A stretch of 64,000 nucleotides of DNA from Chitinophaga ginsengisoli (GCF_003014595.1 NZ_PYGK01000001.1:620001-684000); one strand, 5' to 3'. Positions 1 through 9,400 are shown, numbered from the stretch's first letter. Numbers and translations: made by a program. Notes: generated by a model from the sequence alone, not told the origin.

Positions 1-1
1 C

Positions 2-472
2 TCTACCTTCTGCCATAGTATGGGGAACATCATTTTCATGGAAATGATGAAACACCAGCCTTATGATCAGCTGAACAAAACACCTTTTATTGATAATGTG
101 GTACTGAATGCTGCATGTGTACCTTCAAAACACCATAAGGAATGGATAGAGCGTATCCGGTTTGCCAATAAGATCTACATCAATTACAACAGGTCAGACT
201 GGCAACTGAAGGGGGCCCACCTGCTTACGCTTGCATCCCAGCTGGGAGAAAAGCCGAAACGTTCGCGGGCAGCCAATGCGAACTATATTAATTTTCATGA
301 CCAGGGAGGCCGGCAACATAGTTACTTCCTGAACTTTCCACAGAATGATTACCGGATGACGCAGGAGATGAGAGATTATTTTGCACAACTGTTCAGTGGA
401 AACGGCGCTGTGCTGGAAGAGGAAAAGACATTGGCCAAAAAACAACCTGGGGCGCTGGAAACTGTGAATTAG
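2..472 (+). CDS. alpha/beta hydrolase, C-terminal part (partial at window start)
   Basis: The reading frame is open from base 2 and begins inside the gene. The first visible residues, ending HSMGN, look like the nucleophile elbow of an alpha/beta hydrolase (the HSMGN form is typical of DUF900-like esterases), with Ser as the presumed nucleophile. A hydrophobic segment and a histidine near residue 105 (GGRQHSYF), which could complete the triad, follow. The end is charged and low in complexity. The substrate cannot be told. A hairpin terminator follows directly. The family call rests on one motif and a short remainder, so it is tentative. Confidence 0.55.
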   Translation, partial: STFCHSMGNIIFMEMMKHQPYDQLNKTPFIDNVVLNAACVPSKHHKEWIERIRFANKIYINYNRSDWQLKGAHLLTLASQLGEKPKRSRAANANYINFHDQGGRQHSYFLNFPQNDYRMTQEMRDYFAQLFSGNGAVLEEEKTLAKKQPGALETVN

Positions 473-495
473 CAAACAACGAAGTTGCTGAATAT

Positions 496-537
496 AACAG
501 GGCTGAAAAACAGACGATCTGTCTTTTCAGCCCTGTT
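496..537. terminator. bidirectional hairpin terminator
   Basis: Arms at 496-509 and 524-537 are perfect complements with an A-run on the left and T-run on the right, so the hairpin can end both the hydrolase on the plus strand and the oxygenase on the minus strand. Confidence 0.7.
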
Positions 538-555
538 ACTATTTATGCGAGGCTA

Positions 556-1512
556 TTATTTCTTCAGGCCGATCTCTCTCAATCTCTCATCCAGGTATTC
601 ACCTGCGGTGATCGGTTCATATGCCAGCGGATTATTTGCCGTTATGCAGCTCTCCAGTGCGTTCAGCGGCATCTCTGATTTAGGATGCAGGAAGAACGGA
701 ATGGAATAACGGCTGGTATGCCACATGTCGCGCGGAGGATTCACTACGCGATGGGTAGTAGACTTCAGGCGATTGTTGGTGAGCCTTTGCAGCATATCGC
801 CAACATTCACCACGATCTGCTCCGGCAGTGAAGTCACAGGCACCCAGTTATCCTGTTTATCCAGTATCTGTAAACCATCGGCAGAAGCGCCTACCAGCAG
901 GGTAATGAGGTTGATATCCTCATGTTGTTCTGCACGGATAGCAGAGGCAGGTTCCTGTGTGATAGGAGGGTAGTGGATAGCCCTCAATATAGAATTGCCA
1001 TTGTGTATGTATTCATCAAAATAATGCTCATCCAGTCCCAGGTAGATCGCAATTGCCTGTAGCAGCGCTTTCCCTGATGTTTCGAATGCGCGGTATGCAT
1101 CGTAAAAGGTCGGCGAAAAAGCCGGGATCTCTTTTACAGCCACATTTGGAGGATATTCGTTAGTGATGGGATCATCATCTTCTACTGTTTGTCCAAACTG
1201 GAAGAATTCCTTCAGATCCGGCGCATCATACCCTTTGGCGTGTTCTTTACCGAAGGATGTATACCCACGCTGGCCGGCCAGTTCGGGGATCTCATAGGAA
1301 CGCTTGATATCCGACGGTAAGGTGAAGAACAGCTGTACGTACTTATACAGTTTCGCAATAAGGTCATCGGAAATGCCGTGATTTTTTACCGCTACAAACC
1401 CTACTTCTTCGTATGCTTTGCCAAGCTGCTCTACAAAAGCGCGTTTACTGGCAGCATCGCCCGAAGTAAATGCGGCGAGGTCCACAACTGGAATGGATTG
1501 AGTTAGTGCCAT
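556..1512 (-). CDS. isopenicillin N synthase-family 2OG-Fe(II) oxygenase
   Basis: A 318-residue soluble protein of the non-heme iron, 2-oxoglutarate-dependent dioxygenase superfamily, close in layout to isopenicillin N synthase-like and plant-type oxygenases. The N-terminal DIOX_N domain (about 7-120) includes the GFVAVKNHGI motif. The C-terminal domain carries the iron triad His197-x-Asp199 (QHEDINL) and His254 (STTHRVVNP), with Arg268 in SRYSIPFF for the 2OG carboxylate. All key residues are present and the length is normal, so an active enzyme is expected. The substrate is unknown, and its solitary position next to exbD gives no pathway clue. Confidence 0.85.
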   Translation of the reverse strand: MALTQSIPVVDLAAFTSGDAASKRAFVEQLGKAYEEVGFVAVKNHGISDDLIAKLYKYVQLFFTLPSDIKRSYEIPELAGQRGYTSFGKEHAKGYDAPDLKEFFQFGQTVEDDDPITNEYPPNVAVKEIPAFSPTFYDAYRAFETSGKALLQAIAIYLGLDEHYFDEYIHNGNSILRAIHYPPITQEPASAIRAEQHEDINLITLLVGASADGLQILDKQDNWVPVTSLPEQIVVNVGDMLQRLTNNRLKSTTHRVVNPPRDMWHTSRYSIPFFLHPKSEMPLNALESCITANNPLAYEPITAGEYLDERLREIGLKK

Positions 1513-1541
1513 AGTAATGAATTTTACCTTACTAAGTTAAC

Positions 1542-2072
1542 TCATTTTAGGTAAGCTTCATCTTCCGGCGTAATGTCAACCATGGCATAGCTTCCCACAT
1601 GATTGATCAGCATCTCATCCATAATGTCCACCACGTTTTTATAATTGGCATATTTATCTGCTTTGATCAGGACCATCAGTTCATCTTTTTTGTGCTGCTG
1701 AATGACACGCTCACGTTTATCGATAATAACATCGCGTATGCCATTTCTATTGGCGAAGGAGGAATGTTTTACTACCGGAGGATGTGCAGGGTCATTCCCG
1801 ATGCCTTCATAGTAACTGACGCTGTTGTTTGCACCAAGCAGGATCGTGAGCGATTTGCTTTCCGCCAGCATCTGTGGATGCTCCTTATCGTCTGCAGGCA
1901 TCCTGAGGTCCATTATCTGAGGTTTTGCCAACGCTGTAGTAAGCATGAAAAAAGTAATGAGCAGGAATCCCAGGTCTACCATAGGTGTCATATCTACACG
2001 CGTACTTAATTTTCTTGAACGGGTGCCTTTTTTGTGGCCGCGATCGGAGCTGCCGGTATTTATTTCAGCCAT
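1542..2072 (-). CDS. ExbD/TolR-type biopolymer transport protein
   Basis: Predicted 176-residue inner-membrane protein. One N-terminal transmembrane helix (about 31-50, VDLGFLLITFFMLTTAL) contains the conserved Asp used for proton passage, followed by a periplasmic domain. ExbD works with ExbB and TonB to energise outer-membrane receptors. I chose the ATG at 2072 because upstream in-frame sequence is translated repeat DNA (GLQTPG-like) without family resemblance. No exbB or tonB lies beside it in this window. Preceded by a GC-rich repeat, it is probably a single-gene unit. Confidence 0.85.
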   Translation of the reverse strand: MAEINTGSSDRGHKKGTRSRKLSTRVDMTPMVDLGFLLITFFMLTTALAKPQIMDLRMPADDKEHPQMLAESKSLTILLGANNSVSYYEGIGNDPAHPPVVKHSSFANRNGIRDVIIDKRERVIQQHKKDELMVLIKADKYANYKNVVDIMDEMLINHVGSYAMVDITPEDEAYLK

Positions 2073-2303
2073 TGTGAATAGGTTTAAAGGGTATAAGAAT
2101 AAATGACTGAAAGCGCTTTCAAGGATATAGATGCGGCTGTAGGGAAATTCCATAAAGGATATTGTATGCGTCGGGATATATATAGCAATTGTTGTGTTGC
2201 ACGTTTTCGTATATCTGGGAATATATTCCCCGGGATATCGCATCCCCGCCGGAATGTCATGTGTTTCGGGGAACATCGCGTGGTCCCAGGGTACATCACG
2301 TGG

Positions 2304-2484
2304 CCCCGGGGTTTGCAACCCCGGGCTACAAACAAGGGGACTCCTACGGAGTCTATTATGCTTTGTTGGCATGTATGCCATTAAACAAACAATACATAAT
2401 GCTGGCATAAACCCGATAAACAAAACATCGATAGGCTCCTTTAGGAGCCTCATTGTTTGTAGCCCGGGGTTTTTAACCCCGGGG
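2304..2484. repeat. paired GC-rich palindromic repeat (REP/REPIN-like)
   Basis: Two copies of the same roughly 50-base unit face each other. Each unit consists of a CCCCGGGG-type hairpin, the linker CTACAAACAA, and a second small hairpin (GACTCC/GGAGTC type). The left copy is 2304-2353 and the inverted right copy 2433-2484, separated by about 80 bases. Related single copies lie near 18110 and, degenerate, near 10976-11075. The arrangement resembles REPIN elements, which in other bacteria are spread by RAYT transposases; no transposase is in this window. Confidence 0.7.
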
Positions 2485-2522
2485 ACAATGACAATGACAA
2501 CGATACATAACAAACATTCATT

Positions 2523-2560
2523 AAAACAAAACGCCGTCCCTGTATCACGGAACGGCGTTT
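2523..2560 (-). terminator. asnS terminator
   Basis: Arms 2529-2537 and 2552-2560 form a GC-rich hairpin, followed on the minus strand by a T-rich tail. It lies about 30 bases past the asnS stop codon. Confidence 0.65.
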
Positions 2561-2589
2561 ATATCTTTCTGTTAGAGTTCAGAATTTAT

Positions 2590-4029
2590 TTAGAATTCAG
2601 CACTCTTCGGTGTTCTTGGGAATGGTATTACATCTCTGATGTTACCCATACCTGTTACGAACAGCACAAGCCTTTCAAAACCAAGACCAAAGCCTGCATG
2701 CGGTGCGGTACCAAAGCGGCGGGTATCGAGATACCAGCTCATTTCTTCAACAGGCAGGTGCATTTCCTGCATGCGGGTAACGAGTTTATCGTAGTTCTCT
2801 TCACGCTGTGAACCACCTACTATTTCACCGATGCCAGGGAAGAGGATATCCATTGCCCTTACAGTTTTACCATCTTCGTTCTGCTTCATGTAGAACGCTT
2901 TGATGGCCTTCGGATAATCTGTCAGGATCACTGGTTTCTTGAAATGTTTCTCTACCAGGTAACGTTCGTGTTCGCTCTGAAGGTCAGCGCCCCAGTCTTC
3001 TATCAGGTAGTTAAATTTCTTGCTCTTGTTAGGTTTGCTGTTCTTCAGGATGTCGATAGCCTCGGTATAGGTAAGGCGCATGAATTCATTGTTCAGTACG
3101 AATTCCAGTTTTTCGATCAGTCCCATTTCACTGCGTTCCTGCTGTGGCTTCTGTTTTTCTTCTTCAGCCAGGCGTTGTGCCAGGAATTCAAGGTCTTCCT
3201 TGTTATTTTCCAGTGCATAGCCGATAACGGATTTGATGAAAGCCTCTGCCAGGTTCATGTTATCTTCCAGGTCGTAGAACGCCATTTCCGGTTCGATCAT
3301 CCAGAATTCCGCCAGGTGACGGGCGGTGTTGGAGTTTTCTGCACGGAAGGTAGGGCCGAAGGTGTAGATATCACCAAAGGCCATGGCGCCGAGTTCTCCT
3401 TCCAGCTGACCAGATACCGTCAGGTTGGTAGCACGGCCGAAGAAATCTTCTTTATAATCGATCTCACCGCTTTCTGTCAGTGGCGGATTTTTGATATCAA
3501 AGGAAGTTACATGGAACATTTCTCCCGCACCTTCTGCGTCAGAAGCCGTGATGATAGGCGTATGCAGGTATACAAATCCTCTCTCGTTGAAGAATTTATG
3601 TACTGCAAATGCCAGGGAATGACGAAGGCGGAAGATGGCGCCAAATGTATTGGTACGAAAACGGAGATGTGCTATCTCACGCAGGTATTCCAGGCTGGGA
3701 CGGTTTTTCAGCTGCAGCGGATATTTCTCCGGATCACAGTCGCCTAATATTTCCAGTTCTATTGCCTTCACTTCCACCCGCTGCCCCTTACCCATGGAAG
3801 GGATCACCTGTCCGGACACGCTGATAGCGGCCCCGGTGGTCAGACGTTTTAACAGATCCGGCGTTACGGAATCCATGTCCAGTACAACCTGGATATTATT
3901 ATTGGTAGAGCCATCATTCAACGCTATGAATTGATTGTTACGGAAAGACCGTATCCAACCTTTTACCACAACAGGATAATCTGTTTTTTCGTCCTGCAGT
4001 ATCTGCTTGACTTTCACTCTTTGGCTCAT
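2590..4029 (-). CDS. asnS: asparagine--tRNA ligase
   Basis: Predicted 479-residue class IIb aminoacyl-tRNA synthetase that charges tRNA-Asn with asparagine in the cytoplasm. The N-terminal OB-fold anticodon-binding domain (about 15-110, [12 protein letters not shown]) is followed by the catalytic core. Motif 2 ([16 protein letters not shown]) and motif 3 ([16 protein letters not shown]) are intact, and the protein ends [11 protein letters not shown] as usual for AsnRS. The MSQ start at 4029 is preferred over an in-frame ATG eight codons upstream because family N-termini begin near here. Divergent from rho and probably monocistronic, with its own terminator. Confidence 0.97.
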   Translation of the reverse strand: MSQRVKVKQILQDEKTDYPVVVKGWIRSFRNNQFIALNDGSTNNNIQVVLDMDSVTPDLLKRLTTGAAISVSGQVIPSMGKGQRVEVKAIELEILGDCDPEKYPLQLKNRPSLEYLREIAHLRFRTNTFGAIFRLRHSLAFAVHKFFNERGFVYLHTPIITASDAEGAGEMFHVTSFDIKNPPLTESGEIDYKEDFFGRATNLTVSGQLEGELGAMAFGDIYTFGPTFRAENSNTARHLAEFWMIEPEMAFYDLEDNMNLAEAFIKSVIGYALENNKEDLEFLAQRLAEEEKQKPQQERSEMGLIEKLEFVLNNEFMRLTYTEAIDILKNSKPNKSKKFNYLIEDWGADLQSEHERYLVEKHFKKPVILTDYPKAIKAFYMKQNEDGKTVRAMDILFPGIGEIVGGSQREENYDKLVTRMQEMHLPVEEMSWYLDTRRFGTAPHAGFGLGFERLVLFVTGMGNIRDVIPFPRTPKSAEF

Positions 4030-4050
4030 ATTAATATAAATTTTGGTGTG

Positions 4051-4058
4051 CAAATTTA
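4051..4058 (-). promoter_or_regulatory. -7 promoter box for asnS
   Basis: TAAATTTG on the minus strand matches the Bacteroidota consensus TAnnTTTG, 21 bases before the asnS start. No good -33 TTG is present at the usual distance. Confidence 0.4.
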
Positions 4059-4145
4059 AGAGTTATAGCGCAGACTGCATAGGGAGAATTGATCGCAATG
4101 CCGGAAGGAGTAAATAAAATGTTAAATTAAATAGCGGCCCATTAA

Positions 4146-4285
4146 GCGCTGGTTGGCAGGAATGTTGATAGATATAGAGGATCAAGACCATAGACAGGCT
4201 ATGGGACAGGGTTCTATAAGGGGAGGTACCGCACGGAGGCTTGTCTGGCTGCTGTTGTAACGGGTTAGAGCAGTGCATTTTTTTT
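4146..4285 (+). ncRNA. possible structured RNA upstream of rho
   Basis: Closing arms GCGCTG (4146-4151) and CAGTGC (4271-4276) can pair (one G-T) and are followed by a run of eight T. Inside there is a clear hairpin CCATAG/CTATGG with a five-base loop, enclosed by ATAGAG/TTCTAT. This could be a small RNA or an attenuator-like leader ahead of rho. I do not recognise a known RNA family. Confidence 0.25.
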
Positions 4286-4480
4286 GGATAATAGCGAAAC
4301 TTGTTTTAATCTTGCGTTATAATCTGCCTGATTAAGTTCTAATTTCCATCTTCATCGGCAGTCCTAAACTCAACATTCCCTATCAGATTTAATAACCAGA
4401 TTAAATTTATTGGACTCAAAAAACAATTATTTGTAATTGGTGTATGTTGGTATGTAGTGGTACCCACCTCACAACACTTT

Positions 4481-4488
4481 TAAATTTG
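4481..4488 (+). promoter_or_regulatory. -7 promoter box for rho
   Basis: TAAATTTG, a match to TAnnTTTG, ten bases before the rho start codon. No convincing -33 element. Confidence 0.35.
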
Positions 4489-4498
4489 ACAACACACG

Positions 4499-6220
4499 AT
4501 GATGTACGACATCTTACAATTGAACGACATGCTCGTTCCTGAGCTGCTTGACATTGCAGAGAAACTTGATGTGCCAAACGCCAAAAAACTGAGCAAACAG
4601 GATCTTATCTACAAAATACTCGATAAGCAGGCAGTAATGGCCTCTGAAGGTAACCCGGCAAATGGAGAAGAAAAGAAAACACGTAAGCGGAAATCAAAGA
4701 AAGACGAAGAAGCTGAAGAAGCACATGTAGCAGAAACCACAGCTGCAGACGAAAAACCTAAACGTGGCAGGAAACCAGCTGCCAGCGGCGTAAAAACAAA
4801 AGAGTCTGAATTAGAAGAACCTAAAACTCAGGAAACCAAACCAAAGAAAAAGAACTTCGATATAGACCTTGACATCCCCTCTCTTACTTTCGACGATGAT
4901 GATGATGTAATCATTCCACAGTTTACAGAAGATGCTGAAGAAGAAGAGGAAGAAGAGGAAGATGTAATAACAACTTTGCCACAAGCTGAAGAAGAAGACG
5001 AGGAAGAAGAGGACGAAGATGATTTCGTAATGCCGGAAGAACCGGTACTGGCGCAGAAACAGCGCTTCCCTGCAAATAAGAAAGAACCTGCCTTTAATAT
5101 AGAATTTGATGGTATAATTATCAGTGAAGGTGTACTCGAAATGATGCCTGATGGCTACGGTTTCCTGCGCTCCTCCGATTATAACTACCTCAGTTCACCA
5201 GACGATATCTACGTTTCTCCTTCCCAGATCAAATTATTCGGACTGAAAACAGGTGATACTGTGAAAGGCTCCGTACGCCCTCCAAAAGAAGGTGAGAAAT
5301 ACTTTGCACTGCTGAAAGTTGAAACAATCAACGGTAAGTCTCCTGAAGAAGTACGCGACCGTGTACCATTTGATTACCTGACACCGTTATTCCCTTTCGA
5401 GAAATTACGCCTGACCACTACTTCAAATAACTACTCAACCCGCATCATGGACCTGTTTACCCCTATCGGTAAAGGTCAGCGTGGCCTGATCGTAGCACAG
5501 CCTAAAGTTGGTAAAACGATGTTGCTGAAAGAAGTAGCCAACGCTATCGCAACAAACCATCCTGAAGTATACCTCATGGTAGTACTGATCGATGAACGTC
5601 CGGAAGAGGTAACCGATATGGAACGTAGTGTAAAAGCAGAAGTCATTGCTTCTACATTTGACGAACCGGCTGAAAAACACGTGAAGGTATCTGCCATCGC
5701 ACTGCAGAAGGCAAAACGCCTGGTAGAGTGTGGACACGATGTAGTGATCCTGCTGGATTCCATCACCCGTCTGGCCCGTGCGCATAACACCGTAGCTCCC
5801 GCTTCCGGTAAAGTATTGAGCGGTGGTGTGGAAGCAAACGCTATGCAGAAACCTAAACAGTTCTTTGGTGCTGCCCGTAAAATTGAAAACGGTGGCTCCT
5901 TAACAATACTTGCTACAGCATTGATCGATACAGGTTCCAAAATGGACGAGGTGATCTTTGAAGAATTCAAAGGTACCGGTAACATGGAACTGCAACTGGA
6001 TCGTAAACTGGCTAACAGACGTATCTTCCCTGCTATTGACGTATCTGCTTCCTCTACCCGTCGTGATGACCTGCTACTGGAAAAAGATATCCTGAAACGT
6101 ATTCACATTCTGCGTAATCACCTCGCAGACATGAATACAGAAGAGTCTATGCATTTCATGCTGCAACACATGAGGGGAACCAAGAATAATGAAGAATTCC
6201 TGATCTCCATGAATGGATAA
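4499..6220 (+). CDS. rho: transcription termination factor Rho
   Basis: A 573-residue RNA-dependent ATPase/helicase that ends transcription. The N-terminal Rho_N helical domain (about 5-45, [21 protein letters not shown]) is followed by a lysine-rich then strongly acidic low-complexity insert (about 60-200, with Asp/Glu runs near 125-180). Next come the RNA-binding OB fold (about 210-290, [14 protein letters not shown]) and the ATPase core: Walker A PKVGKT near 335-340, Walker [17 protein letters not shown], the Q-loop region and the C-terminal [13 protein letters not shown]. coli Rho has 419 residues; the insert explains the difference. ATG-ATG at the start leaves a one-codon ambiguity. Confidence 0.97.
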   Translation: MMYDILQLNDMLVPELLDIAEKLDVPNAKKLSKQDLIYKILDKQAVMASEGNPANGEEKKTRKRKSKKDEEAEEAHVAETTAADEKPKRGRKPAASGVKTKESELEEPKTQETKPKKKNFDIDLDIPSLTFDDDDDVIIPQFTEDAEEEEEEEEDVITTLPQAEEEDEEEEDEDDFVMPEEPVLAQKQRFPANKKEPAFNIEFDGIIISEGVLEMMPDGYGFLRSSDYNYLSSPDDIYVSPSQIKLFGLKTGDTVKGSVRPPKEGEKYFALLKVETINGKSPEEVRDRVPFDYLTPLFPFEKLRLTTTSNNYSTRIMDLFTPIGKGQRGLIVAQPKVGKTMLLKEVANAIATNHPEVYLMVVLIDERPEEVTDMERSVKAEVIASTFDEPAEKHVKVSAIALQKAKRLVECGHDVVILLDSITRLARAHNTVAPASGKVLSGGVEANAMQKPKQFFGAARKIENGGSLTILATALIDTGSKMDEVIFEEFKGTGNMELQLDRKLANRRIFPAIDVSASSTRRDDLLLEKDILKRIHILRNHLADMNTEESMHFMLQHMRGTKNNEEFLISMNG

Positions 6221-6242
6221 TATCTCCATCATCCAGATAAAA

Positions 6243-6280
6243 GAAAATGCCATGTCTCAAGACATGGCATTTTCTTTTTC
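6243..6280. terminator. bidirectional terminator between rho and the LytTR regulator
   Basis: Fourteen-base perfect arms (6243-6256 and 6261-6274) around a TCAA loop, with A-rich and T-rich flanks, serving both convergent genes. Confidence 0.85.
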
Positions 6281-6293
6281 TCTACTTTCTATA

Positions 6294-7049
6294 TTATCTG
6301 TACTGTTTCCAGTGACTGACAAGATCTTTTCTCCTTCTGTCGGCAACCTCCAGCTTCACGCCGTTTTTCAGCACCACCTTATTGCCATCATGCTCAATAT
6401 TACTGATCTGCGACAGTTGCACCATCTGGTGATTGTTGATCTGGTAGAAACGCAGCGCGCCAAACAGATCTGTGTAATAACGGAATGAACGCTCCGCCTG
6501 TAGCGCTTCTTTATCCACCAGGTGAATGGTACATTTTTCGGTATTCGCTTCGAGATAGGCAATCGTATTCAACGGAATGATCATATCATCCTGCTGTGTA
6601 ACCGGGATCACCAGGTCCATATTAATATTCTTCCCACTGTTGAAATTTTCCAGGAGCACTTTATAACGGGTCGTGCTGGCATGGGCATGAATACGGCCGG
6701 TGATCTTGTTGACAGCCGTCATCAGGCTTTCCCTGTCAATGGGCTTTAGTATGATCTCCACTTCACTGAAACGGATGGTGTGGAGGAATTTCTTTTCAAA
6801 AGCAGTCACAAACACTGCTTCAAAGGGGGGCGCATCCTTCGTGCCAAGTAGCACATCAAAGCCGGTTCCATCGGGCATTTCAAGATCGAGGAATACTAAT
6901 TGCGGCTGATGTTCGCGAATGGTGGCAATACCATCTGCACAGTCAGATGCTGTTGCTGCAATCTGCACATCAGGGCAATATTTTTCCAGCATCAGGGATA
7001 TGATGTCCCGGCTATTGCGCTCATCATCTATAATAACAGCTTTTATCAT
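6294..7049 (-). CDS. LytTR-family response regulator
   Basis: A 251-residue two-component regulator. The receiver domain (1-120) has the acidic pair Asp8/Asp9, phospho-acceptor Asp55 (LVFLDLEMPDG), Thr82 and Lys102. The C-terminal LytTR DNA-binding domain (about 145-245) shows the typical FYQINNHQMVQLSQI stretch. It lies 21 bases downstream of the kinase gene and is surely co-transcribed with it. The target genes are not evident from the sequence; LytTR systems often control envelope or export functions. Confidence 0.93.
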   Translation of the reverse strand: MIKAVIIDDERNSRDIISLMLEKYCPDVQIAATASDCADGIATIREHQPQLVFLDLEMPDGTGFDVLLGTKDAPPFEAVFVTAFEKKFLHTIRFSEVEIILKPIDRESLMTAVNKITGRIHAHASTTRYKVLLENFNSGKNINMDLVIPVTQQDDMIIPLNTIAYLEANTEKCTIHLVDKEALQAERSFRYYTDLFGALRFYQINNHQMVQLSQISNIEHDGNKVVLKNGVKLEVADRRRKDLVSHWKQYR

Positions 7050-7070
7050 AGTCCAATATGCTTGTATGGC

Positions 7071-9152
7071 TTAGAGTTGGGGAATCAGGATCCTTACAAT
7101 AGTACCACTTTCCGTATCATTGTTTTCCGATTTGTCAATGACGTCGATATGTATGCCTGTATTGTACATTTTGTTCAGCAGCTCCGCCCGGTTAAAGCTG
7201 ATCTCCATACCGGATGACTGGTGGTGTTTGGGCAGGGTACGCAATGTTTTGGAGCGGATAATACCGATACCATTATCTTCTATCAGGCATTCCAGCATAT
7301 CCGGGTCTGTCTGATTGAACTGTATAAGCAACTTGCCGATCGGATAATTCGTGTTGGTCATCCCGTACTTCACCGCATTTTCTACATAAGGTTGCAGCAA
7401 CATAGCGGGAACTTCCAGTTCTGAAGTGGCAATGGCAGGATCGACAATGATCTCGTATTCCATCTTATGCTCAAACCGCATTTTCTCCAACCCAAGATAA
7501 GTATTCAGATACGCAATTTCATCTGCCAGGGAAATAAAATTCCGTCGGGAGAAGTCCAGTGTTTTACGTATCAGATAAGAAAAATCTGACAGGTATTTCT
7601 GCGCATACTCAAAATCCCGTTGCATCACAAAGAGCTGAATGGAATTCAGGCAGTTGAAAATAAAGTGTGGATTGATCTGTGCACGGATAGCTTTCAGTTC
7701 TATTTCTGTCAGCTTTTTATCGTATTCCGTTTCCAGGTGCGCCTTACGTTGTTCTTCCAGTTCCTGCTTCTTGCGTAATATTTCAGTGGTCTGCTCTTTC
7801 ACCAGTTCTTCCAATTGCTCATTCAGCTTACGTTGCAGCTCTTTATTCTTGTTCAGCTGTTTGATGAGCAGTTCCTGTGTACGCGTCCTTTCATGATGTA
7901 CCAGTTTATTCCGGTAGCTAAGGCCTGCGAGGAAAAACATGGATTGTAGTAATACCCCTGCTACTATCAGTAGGGAGGGAGCCGACATTTCTCCTAATGC
8001 ATTGATCAGTCCCAGGGGACGGACAAGCATCAGGAAGGAACCAAAGCTGGCCATGTAAAAGCAAAGGGAACCAAAGAGAAAAAAGCGCACCAGTGGATGA
8101 TGCCGGGAACGTTTGGCCAATGCTATGAAAACTACCAGAAACGGGAGTAAGGTGGAAATATATACATAACTGTAGATCAGCACCGGCACCTGGTATTGCT
8201 CCTGTGCAATACAATAAAAACAGATGATGATGATACCACCAATGATGGCTGCTACTGATGTAAATAGCTTCTCCATAAAAGGATACCGCTCCTGCAGGTT
8301 CAGGAAGGTATTCCCGAATGCCAGGTACATCAGGTAAAAGCAGAATAGCAGGGCAGGGATATCCCAGTAATATTTCAACATGGGCCATCGGTAGAAGACA
8401 GACAACTGGTAGGGCTGGCTTTCCAGTCGCAGTGTAAAGAAGAAGATCAGGCCCAGCATATACGCCGCAAAGTACATGTACGATTTGTCCGGCAACTGTA
8501 TATAGTTGATCACGGCAATAGCCAGGCATACCAGCAACATACCCAGCAATACATGGATCAGGATCGTCTCTCCACGGAAATATTCCAGTTGTCCGCTGCG
8601 GAATCGCGCGTATTGAAGGGCATTGAAAAGCACAGGCATCAGCCCGTTCTCGTTATAGTACTTATTGTTGATATGAAGAAAGAAAGTACGCGTTTGTCCA
8701 GGAGGTACTGTTACACAGAACCCATAATGTTCCCAACGGTGAACATCGCCATGATCTTTCATCAGGCCGGTTTGCATGAGCATGCGGGGTTTGCCGCCTG
8801 TTGTATCCTGCACATACCAGTTCATGTCGTCATGCCAGCCTGTGAAGAGTGTCAGTACAGAATCATGGCTGCCTGCGTTTTTCACGTGCAGCTTCAGCCA
8901 GCAATTATTGCCCTTTCCAATATGTTTTTTCTCTACATGGAATAGGTGATAGTTGTGGTTAAATGATGCCGAGATAATCTGTTGTGGTGTCAGTACCCCC
9001 CGTTTATCCTCCAGGCTCATGACATACGGCCGCAAATCAACAGCTGAACGCAGATGATCGAAATCTGCTACCAGGGTATCTTTTGCGGGTGTATTCGCCG
9101 AAGCATTAATGGAGTAACAAAACAACAGGAAAAGTAAATAAATACGAATCAC
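7071..9152 (-). CDS. LytS-type sensor histidine kinase with 7TM-DISM sensor
   Basis: A 693-residue membrane kinase. An N-terminal signal sequence (about 1-19) precedes a periplasmic DISM extracellular-type domain (about 30-175). Seven transmembrane helices (about 185-400) follow, then a coiled coil rich in Glu and Lys (about 410-480). The His_kinase domain has phospho-acceptor His496 in QINPHFIFNCLN and an ATPase region with PAMLLQPYVENAVKYG and DNGIGI. The partner is the LytTR regulator just downstream. The DISM domain may bind carbohydrate, by analogy with the family; the ligand is unknown. Confidence 0.92.
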   Translation of the reverse strand: MIRIYLLFLLFCYSINASANTPAKDTLVADFDHLRSAVDLRPYVMSLEDKRGVLTPQQIISASFNHNYHLFHVEKKHIGKGNNCWLKLHVKNAGSHDSVLTLFTGWHDDMNWYVQDTTGGKPRMLMQTGLMKDHGDVHRWEHYGFCVTVPPGQTRTFFLHINNKYYNENGLMPVLFNALQYARFRSGQLEYFRGETILIHVLLGMLLVCLAIAVINYIQLPDKSYMYFAAYMLGLIFFFTLRLESQPYQLSVFYRWPMLKYYWDIPALLFCFYLMYLAFGNTFLNLQERYPFMEKLFTSVAAIIGGIIIICFYCIAQEQYQVPVLIYSYVYISTLLPFLVVFIALAKRSRHHPLVRFFLFGSLCFYMASFGSFLMLVRPLGLINALGEMSAPSLLIVAGVLLQSMFFLAGLSYRNKLVHHERTRTQELLIKQLNKNKELQRKLNEQLEELVKEQTTEILRKKQELEEQRKAHLETEYDKKLTEIELKAIRAQINPHFIFNCLNSIQLFVMQRDFEYAQKYLSDFSYLIRKTLDFSRRNFISLADEIAYLNTYLGLEKMRFEHKMEYEIIVDPAIATSELEVPAMLLQPYVENAVKYGMTNTNYPIGKLLIQFNQTDPDMLECLIEDNGIGIIRSKTLRTLPKHHQSSGMEISFNRAELLNKMYNTGIHIDVIDKSENNDTESGTIVRILIPQL

Positions 9153-9169
9153 TGTTTGCTAATATATTT

Positions 9170-9400
9170 TTACAACAAGCCATCTATGGCTTTCGCCAGC
9201 TTATGGTCTTTTTCGGTGATCACATCCCCCGCATCATGTGTACACAAGGATATTTCTACCTTATTATAAACATTTGTCCAGTTAGGGTGATGGTCCATTT
9301 TTTCAGCAACAAGAGCGACTTTTGTCATGAACGCAAACGCTTCTCTGAAGTTTTTAAATTCGAAGGAACGATATAGTTGGTTCTTTTTTTCTTCCCACAT
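9170..9400 (-). CDS. 4a-hydroxytetrahydrobiopterin dehydratase (pterin carbinolamine dehydratase)
   Basis: A short 76-residue member of the PCD/DCoH family, which dehydrates 4a-hydroxytetrahydropterin to recycle the cofactor of aromatic amino acid hydroxylases. The active-site stretch [18 protein letters not shown] and the later [12 protein letters not shown] are intact. Many family members run near 95-100 residues; this one lacks some N-terminal residues, as I believe is common in this phylum. It sits 17 bases upstream of the kinase gene on the same strand. No hydroxylase lies in the window. Confidence 0.9.
   Translation of the reverse strand: MWEEKKNQLYRSFEFKNFREAFAFMTKVALVAEKMDHHPNWTNVYNKVEISLCTHDAGDVITEKDHKLAKAIDGLL

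Larger units (their letters stand above)
2073..2589. other. intergenic region with repeats
   Basis: About 500 bases between exbD and asnS. Bases 2205-2303 hold short GC-rich palindromic fragments (several CCCGGG and CATCRCGTGG-like pieces), 2304-2484 holds the paired palindromic repeat described separately, and 2523-2560 holds the asnS terminator. I see no credible gene. Confidence 0.6.
4030..4498. other. asnS-rho divergent intergenic region
   Basis: About 470 bases containing -7 boxes for both flanking genes and, at 4146-4285, a stretch able to fold and ending in eight T residues. Short frames inside have no family resemblance. Confidence 0.5.

Noticed and set aside
485..709. 74-codon plus-strand frame starting at the terminator
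   Set aside because: Runs through the hairpin and antisense to the oxygenase gene.
1542..2513. Long form of exbD starting at 2513
   Set aside because: The extra 147 residues are translated repeat DNA; the ExbD family start is at 2072.
2194..2811. 205-codon plus-strand frame across the repeat and into asnS
   Set aside because: Half is translated GC repeat (GLQTRGLL-like) and the rest is antisense to asnS; no family resemblance.
4100..4120. CCGGAAGGAGTAAA resembling the SRP RNA tetraloop region
   Set aside because: No surrounding helix and the GGAAGCAG part is missing.
4063..4278. Minus-strand frame of 71 codons between asnS and rho
   Set aside because: No family resemblance, and it overlaps the possible structured RNA in the spacer.
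7918..8529. 203-codon minus-strand frame inside the kinase gene, rich in Leu and Pro
   Set aside because: Same strand, other frame; reading membrane helices out of frame gives hydrophobic products.
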